Source of the DNA: Myrica gale
Lineage: Eukaryota; Streptophyta; Magnoliopsida; Fagales; Myricaceae
Reading direction: 5' to 3'
NCBI GenBank assembly: GCA_963930655.1
Contig: OZ005603.1
Span: 18,933,001-18,997,000 of the forward strand
DNA: 64,000 bases
The notes under the pieces were generated by a model. The model saw only the letters and a list, made by a program, of their open reading frames with translations. It searched no databases and was not told the DNA's origin. A program made the translations under genes and the position numbers. Shown here in pieces: positions 34,252-45,283 of this stretch (the first letter of the stretch is position 1; the number at the start of each line of letters is the position of its first letter).

Positions 34252-35300
34252 ATGGCAACCCTAGTTAGTACCTCCTTAGCTGAAGGTCAATCCACAAATA
34301 GACAACCTCTCTTCAATGGAACGTGTTATAACTATTGGAAAACAAGAATGAGAATCTATGTTCAAGCTGTAGATTATGATGTATGGAGAATAATCTTCAA
34401 TGGCCCTAGATTTCCTAGAAACAAGGTATATTGTAGGATGAAAAAACATGTCTTTAAACTCAAAGCTATGAATGTGTTATATTGTGCTCTAGATTCAAAT
34501 GAGTTTAATAGTATTTCCGGATGTGAAAGCACAAAACAAATTTGGGATAAACTCCAACTGACTCATGAAGGTATGAACCAAGTGAAGGAAACTAAAACAG
34601 TATGGTTGTTCATAGTTATGAGTTTTTTAAAATGAAATCCAATGAATCTATCTCATCTATGTTCACTCGCTTTACTGATATTGTAAATGGTCTTAAATCT
34701 GTTGGTAAAGAATATACTAACGATGAAATGGTGAGAAAAATTCTTAGGTGCTTACCAAAAGCTTGGGAACCCAAGGTCACTGCCATTCAAGAAGCAAAAG
34801 ATTTAGACAAAGCTCTCATTGGATGAGCTCATGGGTTCTCTCATGACATATGAGATGAACCAAGTAAAAGGAGATGAGGAAGAAGGCAAAGGAAAGAGAG
34901 GAATTGCCTTGAAAGCCTCATGCTCAAGTGGTGATGAGTCTTCCGAAGACGATGAAGAAATGACATTATTCACCAAGAAATTCAAGAAGTTCTTGACAAG
35001 CTACAAAGGAGATAGTAGCAAGAAGAATGATATCATTTGTTTTGAATGCAAAAAGTCGGGACATATAAAGACGGATTGCCCTAACCTTGAATCTCATAAG
35101 AAATCCAAGAATTTCAAAGACAAGAAGAAAGTATTTTTGGCTGCATGTGGAAAATCCGACGATAGTGATAGCGATAGTGTTGTTGAAGAGGTTGCAAATT
35201 TATGCTTCATGGAAAGGATGATGAAGAAGAGGTACAAGAATATTCAACTTCTTTATTCTCCATTGATGACTTACAAGATGCTTTGAATGAACAATACATT
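34252..35300 (+). pseudogene. SIRE-type gag
   Basis: Opens ATGGCAACCCTAG with the copia gag text LFNGTCYNYWKTRMRIYVQA (UBN2-type) and later RILRCLPKAWEPKVTAIQEA. A zinc knuckle, CFECKKSGHIKTDC, lies near 35040-35080. A coiled-coil-rich region and a second CxxC...H...C knuckle (CNFCGRNGHISHTC, near 35670-35710) follow. It belongs to a broken element. Confidence 0.85.
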
Positions 35301-35825
35301 GAATTAAAAAATCTATTTTCAAAGTATTGTTGTCTCAAAAAGAACTATGAAATACTTATTCAAGAAAGTGACTCCCTAAAATGTCAAATTGTTTCTCTTA
35401 AAGAGAATCTTGCTAAAAGCCACAAAGAGAAATGTAAATGTTATACAAGAAGAGTCAATAGATTTGAAATTGGAAAATAATTGTTTAAAAGAAAAGGTTG
35501 ACTCTCTTACTCAAGATCTTGCTCGATTCACTCAAGGAAAGAAAAACCTTGAAATTCTTCTTGGTTCACAAAGATGTTGCTTCAACAAAAGTGTCATTGG
35601 ATATAATTCCTTCAAAGATAAAAAATTGTACTCCTATATGATTACAAAATCATCTCCGTCATTTAAAATATGCAACTTTTGTGGAAGGAATGGACACATT
35701 TCACACACTTGTCCAACTAGAAAGAAATCCACCTTAGGTATCAAAATGACAAGGTGAAGGAATTTAATTCTAACACCAAAGGACCCAAAAAGATTTGGGT
35801 ACCAAAGATCAAGAATTGATTCATC

Positions 35826-36097
35826 TTGCATGTGTGCTTGAAGTCCAAAAAAACAAAGGAACATTGGGTCATTGATAGTGGATGCTCCAAGCACATGACA
35901 GGAGACGAGTTGGTTCAGCTCTCTTTGTCTCAAAGGGAAAGGGTTCAGTTACCTTTGGTGATAATGGCAAAGGGAAAATTCTTGGTGTTGGTAGCATTGG
36001 TTCGTATCCTAATCCCATAATTGAAAATGTACTTCTTGTTGATGGGTTAAAGCATAATCTCTTAAGTACTAGTCAATTATGTGACAAGGGAAACTGA
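35826..36097 (+). pseudogene. Copia protease
   Basis: The text HWVIDSGCSKHMTG (about 35860-35900) is the Ty1/copia aspartic protease block (active-site DSG), followed by ENVLLVDGLKHNLLSTSQLCD, the junction towards the integrase region. It is a fossil. Confidence 0.8.
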
Positions 36098-36512
36098 ATC
36101 ATTTTTGAATCATCAATGTGTCTTGTTGAGAACATTGAAAGCAAGAAAGTCTTGTTTGTTGGACTTTCGTGTTTTTGTATGCAAATGTTTTGTGCTCAAC
36201 AACAATAAAGATAATTTGGGTAAGTTCGATGCCAAGGCGGATATAGGTATATTTCTTGGCTATTCATCTTCTAGTAAAGCCTTTCGCGTTTTTAATAAGC
36301 GTACATTGGTTGTAGAAGAATCAATTCATGTTGTTTTTTATGAATCTGACATTCTTGTGAGAAACGATGATGAGGATATTGTAGATCTTGACAAAGAGGT
36401 CGAAAAGCTTACAATTGACAAAGACAAGGAAGAAACGTTTGAGAAAGAGCAAGAACCTCAAGAGATTCAAGAAGAGCCTCAACAAGATAAAGATGATATA
36501 CCAAAATCATAG
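36081..36512 (+). pseudogene. Copia integrase, C-terminal part
   Basis: The text KFDAKADIGIFLGYSSSSKA and FNKRTLVVEESIHVVF is the conserved C-terminal end of copia integrases, followed by an acidic Glu/Gln-rich stretch. It is part of a broken element. Confidence 0.75.
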
Positions 36513-36639
36513 AAATATATCAAAAGTCATCCTCTTCAGCAAATCATTGGTAATGTGAAGAAAAGGATAAACACTTGCTCTTCTTTAAACCAAGCTAATA
36601 ATTTTGCTTTGCTTTCACAACTTGAGCCTAAAAATTGTC

Positions 36640-37490
36640 TTAAGGCTAAAGATGATGAAAGTTGGATTCATGCTATGGAAGAAGAATTGAAACAATTTGA
36701 GAAAAACTAAATATGTCATCTAGTCTCTAGACTCAAGGATTATCCAATTATTGATACAAAATGGGTTTTTAGAAACAAAATGGATGAATCCGGTGTTGTT
36801 GTAAGGAACAAAGCAAGATTAGTAGCCCAAGGTTATAATCAAGAAGAAGGAATAGATTTTGATGAAACCTTTGCACCTGTTGCCCGATTAGAATCCATTC
36901 GTATGTTACATGCTTTTGCTTGTTTTAAGGATTTTAAACTTTTTGAAATTGATGTAAAAATTGTCTTTTTAAATGGATTCCTCTCTGAGGAAGTATATGT
37001 TGAGCAACCACCGGGTTTTGAAAATGAAAAATCTTTCTATTCATGTGTATAAGCTCACAAAGGCTCTTTATGGATTAAAACAAGCTCATCGGGCATGGTA
37101 TGAAAAGTTAAGTTCATTTCTCATTGAAAATGGTTTTTCACGAGGCAAAATTGATACTACTCTTTTCACTAAAGAAAAAAACAATGATTTGTTGATTGTT
37201 CAAATTTATGTTAATGATATCATTTTTGGATCAATTAATGAATTCTTGTGTCAAGATTTTTCTCAAGTACTGCAAGGTGAATTTGAGATGAGCCTCATGG
37301 GGGAATTGAACTATTTCCTTGGACTTCGAATCAAACAAAGCAATGAGGGGATTTTCATCAATCAAGCAAAGTATACTAAAGATCTTCTCAAGCGATTCTC
37401 TATGAAAAATTCAAAACCGATGAACACCCCTATGAGTCCATCAACAAAGATGGAAAAAGATGAAAAAGGTAACTCTATCTTACCGCTAGT
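36640..37490 (+). pseudogene. Copia reverse transcriptase
   Basis: Blocks in order: [69 protein letters not shown], the catalytic-box region YVNDIIFG (about 37207-37230) and ELNYFLGLRI. The order and spacing are those of SIRE-type reverse transcriptase. It is a fossil. Confidence 0.85.
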
Positions 37491-37502
37491 AGACTGGACA
37501 CA

Positions 37503-38084
37503 ATGTTTAGTGTTTGCATATGTGCTAGATATCAATCATGCCCTAAGGAATCTTATCTCATTGTGGTTAAACGAATTTTTAGATATCTTGTTGGAACTCA
37601 AAATCTTGGATTGTTTTATCCTAAGAGTGTTGAATTTAATTTACAAGGTTACTCGGATGCGGATTATGCTGGCTGTAAAATTGATAGAAAGAGTACTAGT
37701 GGTGCTTGTCAATTCCTTGGCCCCTCACTAGTCTCTTGGCCCCTCACTAAGGAAGCCCAGTATATTGTCGTGGGCAATTGTTGTGCACAAGTTTTGTGGA
37801 TGAAACAACAATTGGAAAATTTTAATCTTCATTATTCGCTCATCTCAATAAAATGTGACAACACCAGTGCTATAAATCTTACTAAAAATCCAATTCAGCA
37901 CTCTAGGATAAAACACATTGAGATAAAACATCACTTTATTCGTGATCATACTCAAAGAAGGGATATTGTTCTTGAATTTGTAAATACCGACCTTCAATTG
38001 GCGGACATTTTCACAAAACCCCTTAATGAGGATAGATTTTGTTTTATTCGACAAGAGATAGGGATGAGATTTCCATTGGATTAA
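37503..38084 (+). pseudogene. Copia RNase H
   Basis: The text GYSDADYAGCKIDRKSTSG, EAQYIVVGNCCAQVLW, KCDNTSAINLTKNPIQHSR and QLADIFTKPLNEDRF is the standard copia RNase H series ending the pol polyprotein. It is a fossil. Confidence 0.85.
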
Positions 38085-38225
38085 TGTGATTATATATTCT
38101 TGTTTTGTCGTTTTGATTATGCTTCAATGATTGCTTAGAACATGATTTGATCTATATGCTAAAAGTGCTTCATATTAGTTTGATTTCAATCGATGTTCTT
38201 CGAAAATTCTATGAAGAAATACCAT

Positions 38226-38409
38226 ATGTCAACACTTGGTAAAACAAATGTCAACACTTCCGGTTTTGATGGCATTTTGCACCAAGGAAGTATGTGTCGA
38301 CACTATAAGTCTATGTGTCAACATATTAGCTTCCTGTTCTTGAGCCCTTTCAAAATTGCTCTCGGGTACATGTGCAATGTGCCGACACATTGAAACTATG
38401 TGTCGACAC
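38226..38409. repeat. GTGTCGACAC-type pairs inside the SIRE interior
   Basis: Words or one-to-two-base variants at 38226/38248 (22 bp), 38294/38315 (21) and 38379/38400 (21). It lies just after pol, outside the LTRs. Confidence 0.85.
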
Positions 38410-38689
38410 ATATATCGGGCACAATGTTTTTAAAATGGGGGTGCACACGTATTCTATTAAGTCTCTTTAGGGCTAGGGTCAGCACATTTTCCCCGTCCCT
38501 TTTTGCAGACCTCTCTCTCTCACACCCAAGTCGTGCCGATTTCTCTCTTCCCCACGAAATCCCCTCACTCTCTGACCACCTCTCAAAACCATACCACCGA
38601 CAACCTCTCCTGCCTTTGCCGAGATGTCTCCAAGAGCTCTGATCCCCAACGCCATCTTCGGCCAGTTCCAGAGCACGGAAGAAAGGGAA

Positions 38690-39820
38690 GAATGTTGAGG
38701 AAGCCATGCCCTCTACCAAAGCCTATATCTACAGGTCAAGTCTCTGTAAGAATAGGTTTCTACAAGATTTTAGGGGTAGGAATGTTATTGCTGGTAGATA
38801 GGCAGATTTCAAGTGGTTTAATGACAATGTATTTGATTTTAAGGATATGTTTGAATATCAATGATGAGGAGTTTTTGTAAACTTGAAGGTAAATTGCTAT
38901 GTATATCTCATGAAATTGATATATGCTAATCTTCAGCATACAACATCCAAATCTGTCACTAGTTATGTGAATGAGAAAATTTTGAATTTGTCTGCAACAT
39001 CCCAAAATTCTTTGATTGCTGCTCCCAATGGGGGAAAAAAGTTTTTTATGCTTATACTTGGATGGGAATGGCTGAGGTAGCACCTCTGAACATTCTTAGG
39101 GTTGTGTTGGATAATCCAACCCTAAAAAAGTTTTCAAACCCACTGCCAGTGACTTAACAGTCCATAGACGGATATTACATCACATGGTGTGCCATGTTAT
39201 TTTACCATGGACTGGTAAGTTTGAGTCATGTACTGTTTAATCACTCGTGCTCAAATTAATCTTGGTCATTTGATGATTAATTACATGAAGGCTGCCTCTG
39301 AAAAGAAAAGGCAAGGACTGCTTTTATGGGATGTTTTTCACTCACCTTTTTCATGCTCTTGAGATTGAACTATCTATGGAGGTTAGAGAAAAACCCAAAG
39401 AGTCTCAAGAATATAACCAGAAAACTCTCAAATTGATGGGTTTTATGCAAAATGAGGATGGGGAATGGGTGAAGAAAATTGTGGTGACACCTCAAAAGAT
39501 TGGTGATAAGGGTTCCGGGTTTGAGGAAGATAGTGATGATGAGGAAGACGCTGAAACCGTTGCTAGGACTCCTATAGAGGAGCATACCCCTATTTCTGTC
39601 TCCCTTCCACCTTTTAGATATACCTCCCGAAAGGCTGCTGCTGGTAGATCTCATCAACCTCGATTAAACTCCCTTGAGGCCTTCATGGATGAGATAAAGA
39701 AAGAGCTGAAGATATTGGGTAAGAATATGGAGGATTTTGCTAGCTGTATGAAGACCAGGTTGGAAGATATCAAGAAGATGCTTGCTGCTCACACTGAACA
39801 TCTTGGGATTTCTCTCTAAG
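38690..39820 (+). pseudogene. Extra 3' ORF region of the SIRE element
   Basis: Open stretches downstream of pol. The first part (38690-39080) resembles plant-transposon host-derived or envelope-position domains (text NEKILNLSATSQNSLIAAPN). The second (39331-39819) is a hydrophilic protein with an acidic patch (EEDSDDEEDAE) and a heptad-like C-terminus (LEAFMDEIKKELKILGKNME). SIRE elements often carry an extra, sometimes envelope-like, ORF here. I cannot assign a function. It is a fossil. Confidence 0.45.
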
Positions 39821-40176
39821 GATATGAGGAATCTCAAGCATCAAGTTAACAATAGCATCAAAGTGGCTAGCAATGTGATTCAAAACTCAGTGGATGAATT
39901 TGCCTCTACATCTGAAATTCTCAAGCATAAGGTGTAATCTGCTGCTGAAGATGTGATCAAGGCTACCGAAATCCATTTGGATGAAAATCGAAATCTTCGT
40001 CCCCGGGTGAATAAATGGACATATTGGTTCTCCACCACTTGGGTTAACTGGCTGAAGAAGTTTGATATGGACCATCCTCCTCCTCCCTTTGATTCTCCAT
40101 AGTCTTCTTGCTTGACTCTCTCCAAAATCTTTTCACTTTTAACCTCCTCCCTTAATCCTCTCTTTTTGATGATGCC

Positions 40177-40190
40177 AAAGGGGGAGAAGA
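40177..40190 (+). other. Internal purine tract
   Basis: AAAGGGGGAGAAGA about 600 bp before the 3' polypurine tract, the usual SIRE double-tract arrangement. Confidence 0.6.
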
Positions 40191-40781
40191 TGTATAATTG
40201 CTGAACTCCTAGCTCACTTAGAGAACATTCTATTTTTGTTGCTTTAACTGATCTTGTATCTTATAATTATTAGTGCATTGGGCTGAACCTTTAGACTTAT
40301 CTTCTGTTTATAATGTTCATTCAAACTTTTGGACCTATTATGTTGTCTATGATCATCCTTGATTTATGTTAAGATGTTGAGATTATGTTCATATATGATT
40401 TCATATATCTTGAACATGCTTGTTGATATTCTCTAAGGAAGTTCTATGAAGTTTTTTTAGAAGTGCTTATTGCACTTCCTTATGGACGAATGATGCTTGC
40501 TTTAGATGTAGTCTATCTATCTCTCAATTTCTCTCTATATGAAGTCTTGGGTTTTGTTGGTAACCTTTGGAGTTTGAGAAGATTGGACGAAGTTTATAGA
40601 AGTGCTCTTGTGTTTTAAAATTTTTGGGAAACCACCATTTACAAAGGAAACTCTTTCAAAAAATTTGTAAAATCCTAAAGTCTTTTTGCTAAAGATGTCA
40701 TGAAAAACTCACGCTTGTTCTAAGGGGGAGCTTTTCTATTTGTTAGCAAATTGTCATTTTTAACATGGTTTTGTCATCATC

Positions 40782-40793
40782 AAAAGGGGGAGA
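40782..40793 (+). other. 3' polypurine tract
   Basis: AAAAGGGGGAGA immediately before the LTR start TTGTTAG. Confidence 0.85.
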
Positions 40794-40794
40794 T

Positions 40795-42047
40795 TGTTAG
40801 CCCAAGGTTGTTGTTTTAAAAACAATCCATAAATGATTTTGATGATAACAAAAGTTTCTAATTTTTTAAAGACTTTAAATTTTATTTTGCAAATCCACAT
40901 TTTTCAAGTTAAATCTACAAAAGGATTGAGTTTATCTCACCAAATATTTTCTCAATGCACTTGAAGACCTTTTATCTAAGTTGATAGATAAATTCTTCAA
41001 GTCATAGGCACTTAAAAAGGTTTTGGAATGGAATGAAAACTTCAAAGAATTTGATTTTTGTCTTCAAGTCTTTTAGGTGTCGACACATACAAGACATGTG
41101 TCGACATATTGCACTTGCACCCGAGACATGTGTTTTAGACCAAAACATGTGTCGACACATTGACTTTATGGTGTTGACACATTGCACTGAATCCCGAGCA
41201 CTTATTTTCAGTTCAAATTTCATGTGTCAGCACATACCATTTGATATGTCAACACATTCCACGATTTTGAGGATTTTCCGGAAAGTCATCAGAGACATCA
41301 ACTCTCTCCTTATTTTATGGGCAATCTTCCAACGACTATTCTCACCTACCTCGTTGACTGTTGAAGAGAAAATGACTTAAATACAAGACTGGTAGCTGAA
41401 GAAAATAGAGCTCTCACCTACACGCATGAATTTGCAATTACTCCTTGACCTAACTTCTTGAGAAAGTGAGAAAGCTTTGAAGAAGAGAGAAGCTCTGCAC
41501 CTACCCAGAAGACCTGTTATTTTGCTGCTATATTTCAAATCTTCTATTGTAAATCTTATCTTCTTCCTACCCTTTTTGCCTCATACTTGTATATTCGGTT
41601 TTAAAGAACCAATACGTGAGCTTTCATTTTGTACCCATTCAAGTTAAACCTTGTAAGTGTTGGGTAAACACTGGGTCCTACCATTGTGAGTAGAAGAAAT
41701 CCCTTGGTGTTGGAATTTGAGAAAAAGAGTTAAAGCGTAAGCTCGAAAAACGCTTTGTGAAGGTTCCTTAGTACCCAGGAAGCTAAGGTGTACTAGCTAT
41801 TTAATAGATAGTGGAAAAAGCCCAAGGAAGTCAATAGCCTTGGGGGTGGATGTGGGCAAGAGTTTGGTCGAACCACCTAAAAATTACGGTGTCATCTCTT
41901 CAACTCTTATCTCCTTAGTTTTATTCTTATTCTCTTGATCTTTGCTCTTGGGGTTTATTGTGCCTTGTGTTTTAAATCTCTTAGAAAAGGTTAATTTTTT
42001 TTAAAACTCAATTCACCCCCCCTCTTGGGTTGCTGCATAGACTTTCA
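40795..42047 (+). mobile_element. SIRE 3' LTR
   Basis: 1.25 kb, TGTTAGCCCAAGG...GACTTTCA, directly after the polypurine tract and homologous to 33027-34219. Confidence 0.9.
41077..41255. repeat. GTGTCGACAC pairs in the SIRE 3' LTR
   Basis: Words at 41077/41098 (21 bp), 41149/41171 (22), 41224/41246 (22), with one-base variants. The pair spacing is preserved although several words have mutated. Confidence 0.9.
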
Positions 42048-42476
42048 CCTAGGAAGAGCCTCACGATAGGAGGAGCTGCAAATTAAATTTTTAGACATTA
42101 GACATTATGATTTTTTAGTTCCATTGTCATCAAAAAGAGGTATAACTCTTACGAACATGGCTTTCCACATGTTGTTTAGCTTTTGTTACTTTTACACCTT
42201 TCTCTTTCTCTTTTAGCCGAATTAGTCACTTGCTTTTCATCTTCCCATTATTTCTTTTATTATTTTTCCTAAGGTTCTCAACTCACGTTTATTTTAAGTG
42301 CACATAACGTTATTTATGTGCAAAGGAAGCTGGTATAACCAAATTGCATTTTGCTCCAAAAACCTTGATTTTCATTTTACCTTTTCAACATGTCTTAGCC
42401 GTATCGTGTGCATTCAAGTAATAACCTGGAAGAGATATATCATTGTGAAAAAAACATACGTATCAAGCTCAATAAG
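42048..42476. other. Unassigned DNA
   Basis: I see no supported gene or element in this stretch between the SIRE element and a Reina-like LTR. Confidence 0.5.
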
Positions 42477-43245
42477 TGATGCAAATCTTACAAGGAGCCT
42501 AGTTCAAGCAAATTCATAGAGGAATATTGAACCTGATCCACGACAGCAACAAAGAATCACCATGATTCATGTTTTAGAAGGCTGCATCAAATCCGGTCAA
42601 GGCTAGAATCCGGATTTTTAGGAATATTTGATTTTCATTTGAATTCCTTTTCAAATGGTATTTTATCCTTTTCCTTAGCCGGATTTTTAGGAATGTTTGA
42701 ATTTGCATGTGAATTCCTTTTCAAATGCTGGCTTATCCCTTTTTCTTAGCCGGATTTTTAAGAATGTTTGTATTTGCATCTGAATTCCTTTTCAAATGCT
42801 GGCTTATCCCTTTTTCTTAGCCGGATTTTTAGGAATGTTTGAATTTGCATTTGAATCACTTTTCAAATGCTGGTTTATCCATTTTCCTTAGGCGGATTTT
42901 TAGGAACATTTAATATCTTTCAAATTTTGGGTTTTGTTTCCTATTCTTGGAGGGATGTTCCAAGTCTATTTATTTGGTCTTTTGGCATGAATAAAGAATG
43001 CAGATTTTTGGCAAAACTTACGAGATTATTTTTCTTTGATTCTTTGAAGAACTATTCGAACTTATCGGGATTTTCCGTGGCGTTCATCTCGACTTATCAA
43101 ACGGAGTTTCCACCACCGTCTGTGGCGTCTTCCTTATACCGAGGTTCTTATTTTCATAAACAACAGATCGAGGTCTTTCATTCAAATCTGTTCATAGAAC
43201 GATCTTGGGCTCCCATTCATTTTTTGTCGGACTTTTGTACTATTT
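42477..43245 (+). mobile_element. Reina-like LTR (plus), part
   Basis: Starts TGATGCAAATC and shows the family blocks GAGGGATGTTCCAAG, ATCGGGATTTTCCGTGGCGTT and AACGATCTTGGG. A ~75-bp segment with GGAATGTTTG(A/T)ATTTGCAT is repeated three times at 42660-42870. No target duplication found. Confidence 0.7.
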
Positions 43246-44010
43246 TTTTTCGGACTCCTTTCTGTCTTCTTCTTTTCTTCGAGTATCTTTTTCTTTGATG
43301 ATAAGCAATTATCTTTTGCTAATAATAGCGTAAGATCTCGAAATAGGTAGGATATGTCAAACAAGAACACACTTTCAGAATAGAAAGGGTAAAGGAAATT
43401 CGGTTAAGAAGAGATACATGATGTGAACGGCTAAAGAAGAAACAAAGGAACGAAAAATTCAAAGGATAGGCAAACCTGAACTAGAACCTTGCTTTGATAC
43501 CAAGTGATGTGAACCTCGCCAAGAATAACGAGACTCAACAACGAAAGGGAACCTAAGATCTTTCAGGACTGATTCGAATGGAAGACCTTGACCCGTTGTT
43601 TATGAAAACAAAGAACCTATCTAACAAAATAAGTGATGGACGCCCCCCTTAAACAAGGTTGAAATAAATCCTACTTGCCTAAAATAAGACACTAAAATAG
43701 GCAAGAAATGTTGGTCGTCCATAATGATCAAAAGACCATGAAAGGCAAGGATTTGGCGCCTAGAATAGCCATGCAATCCAATTCTTCGAGAATAGACCCA
43801 AAAAAATCTCTTGCCAATTTGAAGCTTAGCCTTGACCGGATCCTTCTAGAACATGGATCATGCTTAATGTGCCTCCACGAATTTGCTTAAGCCCATATCT
43901 CTTGAATGAGTTCGTTGAGTACATCCTTGAACTTTTTGGCTCGTGCTCTCGAATCCGGCCCCATGGGAACTTGAACTAGCTCCTTTGAAGCCTTGCTCGG
44001 ATTCGCATCA
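43246..44010 (-). mobile_element. Reina-like 5' LTR (minus) with PBS
   Basis: LTR 43505-44010 (plus-strand ends TGATGTGAACC...TTCGCATCA), preceded on its left by a minus-strand primer binding site TTGGTATCAAAGC (43491-43503) and ~245 bp of interior (43246-43490). It faces the plus LTR at 42477, so the pair is inverted. It is broken. Confidence 0.7.
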
Positions 44011-44429
44011 TACTGGCATGAGGCGTGACACGACTAAACCCTAACTGATTCTAATTTACCCTGAGGAAAAGCATCCCATGATTCGACTTCTTTAGCCGTA
44101 TATCGTATTTCATGGCCAATTAATTCCAAACTTTATGCCTTTGCGAATTAGCAATCCTACAACATGGATTGCCATAATGTGTCTGTCGATAATGGCGACT
44201 AAACGATTATCTTTCCCATGATTCTTTCTACTAAAATGTGTCTATCTGTGCACGTGCGAGCTCGCACCATATATATATGATTGATGTGTTAGGGTTTTCG
44301 AGTTGAGGTGAAAAAATTGTTTTTGTAGATTGCTTGCTGCTGAAGGTGAAATTTGAGAAGACAAATAAAAACCAATCAATCAAGAAATAGTTGCTTTTAA
44401 TATAATCATAACCTATCGAGCTCACAAAT
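44011..44429. other. Unassigned DNA
   Basis: I see no supported gene. It contains a short TATATATA run near 44270. Confidence 0.5.
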
Positions 44430-45259
44430 TGATGTAAACCCCGTCAAGAATAAAGAGACCCAACAACGAATAGGGAACCCAAGATCGTTCTATGGACAGA
44501 TTCAAATGGAAGACCCCGACCCATTGTTTTATGAAAATAAGAACATCTGTATAAGGAAGACGCCACAAACGGTGGTAGAAATTCCGTTTGATAAGTCAGA
44601 ATGAACGCCACGAGAAATCCCGATAAGTTCGAATAGTTCTTCAAAGAACAAAAAAGAAATACTCTCACAAAATAAGCCAAAATCTGAATTCTTTATTCAT
44701 GGCAAAAGGCAAAATAAATAGACTTGGAACATCCCTCCAAGCATAGGAAACAAGACCCAAAATTTGAAAGAAATTAAATGCTTTTAAAAATCCGGCTAAG
44801 GAAAAGGGATAAACCAACATTTTGAAAAGGGATTCAAATGCAAATTCAAACATTCCTAAAAATCCGGCTGGGGAAAAGGGATAAACCAACATTTGAAAAT
44901 GAATTCAAATGCAAATTCAAACATTCCTAAAAATCTGGCTAAGGAAAAGGGATAAACCAGCATTTGAAAAGGAATTCAAATGCAAATTCAAACATTGCTA
45001 AAAATTCAGCTAAGGAAAAGGAATAAGCCAGCATTTGAAAGCTCAATCTGGACCATATTCTTCTAGAACTTGGATCCAGTTGACAAGCCTTTGTTATTCA
45101 CGTGGATCTTGTTCGATGGGCCTCCACGAATTGGTTTGAGCCCATGTTTCTTGAATTAGCCCGTTGAGTACCTCTTGAAACTTCTTGGCTCGTGCCCTTG
45201 TAACCGGCCCAATGGGGACTTGAACTGGATCCTTCGAAGATGTACCTTGATTTCCATCA
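44430..45259 (-). mobile_element. Reina-like LTR, minus orientation
   Basis: 830 bp, plus-strand ends TGATGTAAACCCC...GATTTCCATCA. Contains three or four ~75-bp repeats around GGAATTCAAATGCAAATTC (44820-45010) and, at its minus-strand start (45075-45259), the pol-tail motif. Confidence 0.85.
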
Positions 45260-45283
45260 TTACAAAAGAATTTCTATGCGAAA

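Larger units (their letters stand above)
33027..42047 (+). mobile_element. SIRE-type Ty1/copia element
   Basis: Both LTRs (33027-34219, 40795-42047), PBS, gag, protease, integrase remains, reverse transcriptase, RNase H, a long 3' region with an extra ORF, an internal purine tract (40177-40190) and the 3' polypurine tract (40782-40793). The long 3' region and the AAAGGGGGAGA tracts are typical of SIRE/Maximus elements. The LTRs differ by several percent by eye, so it is clearly older than the Tekay-like element at 1-6809. It is broken, with multiple breaks. Confidence 0.9.
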
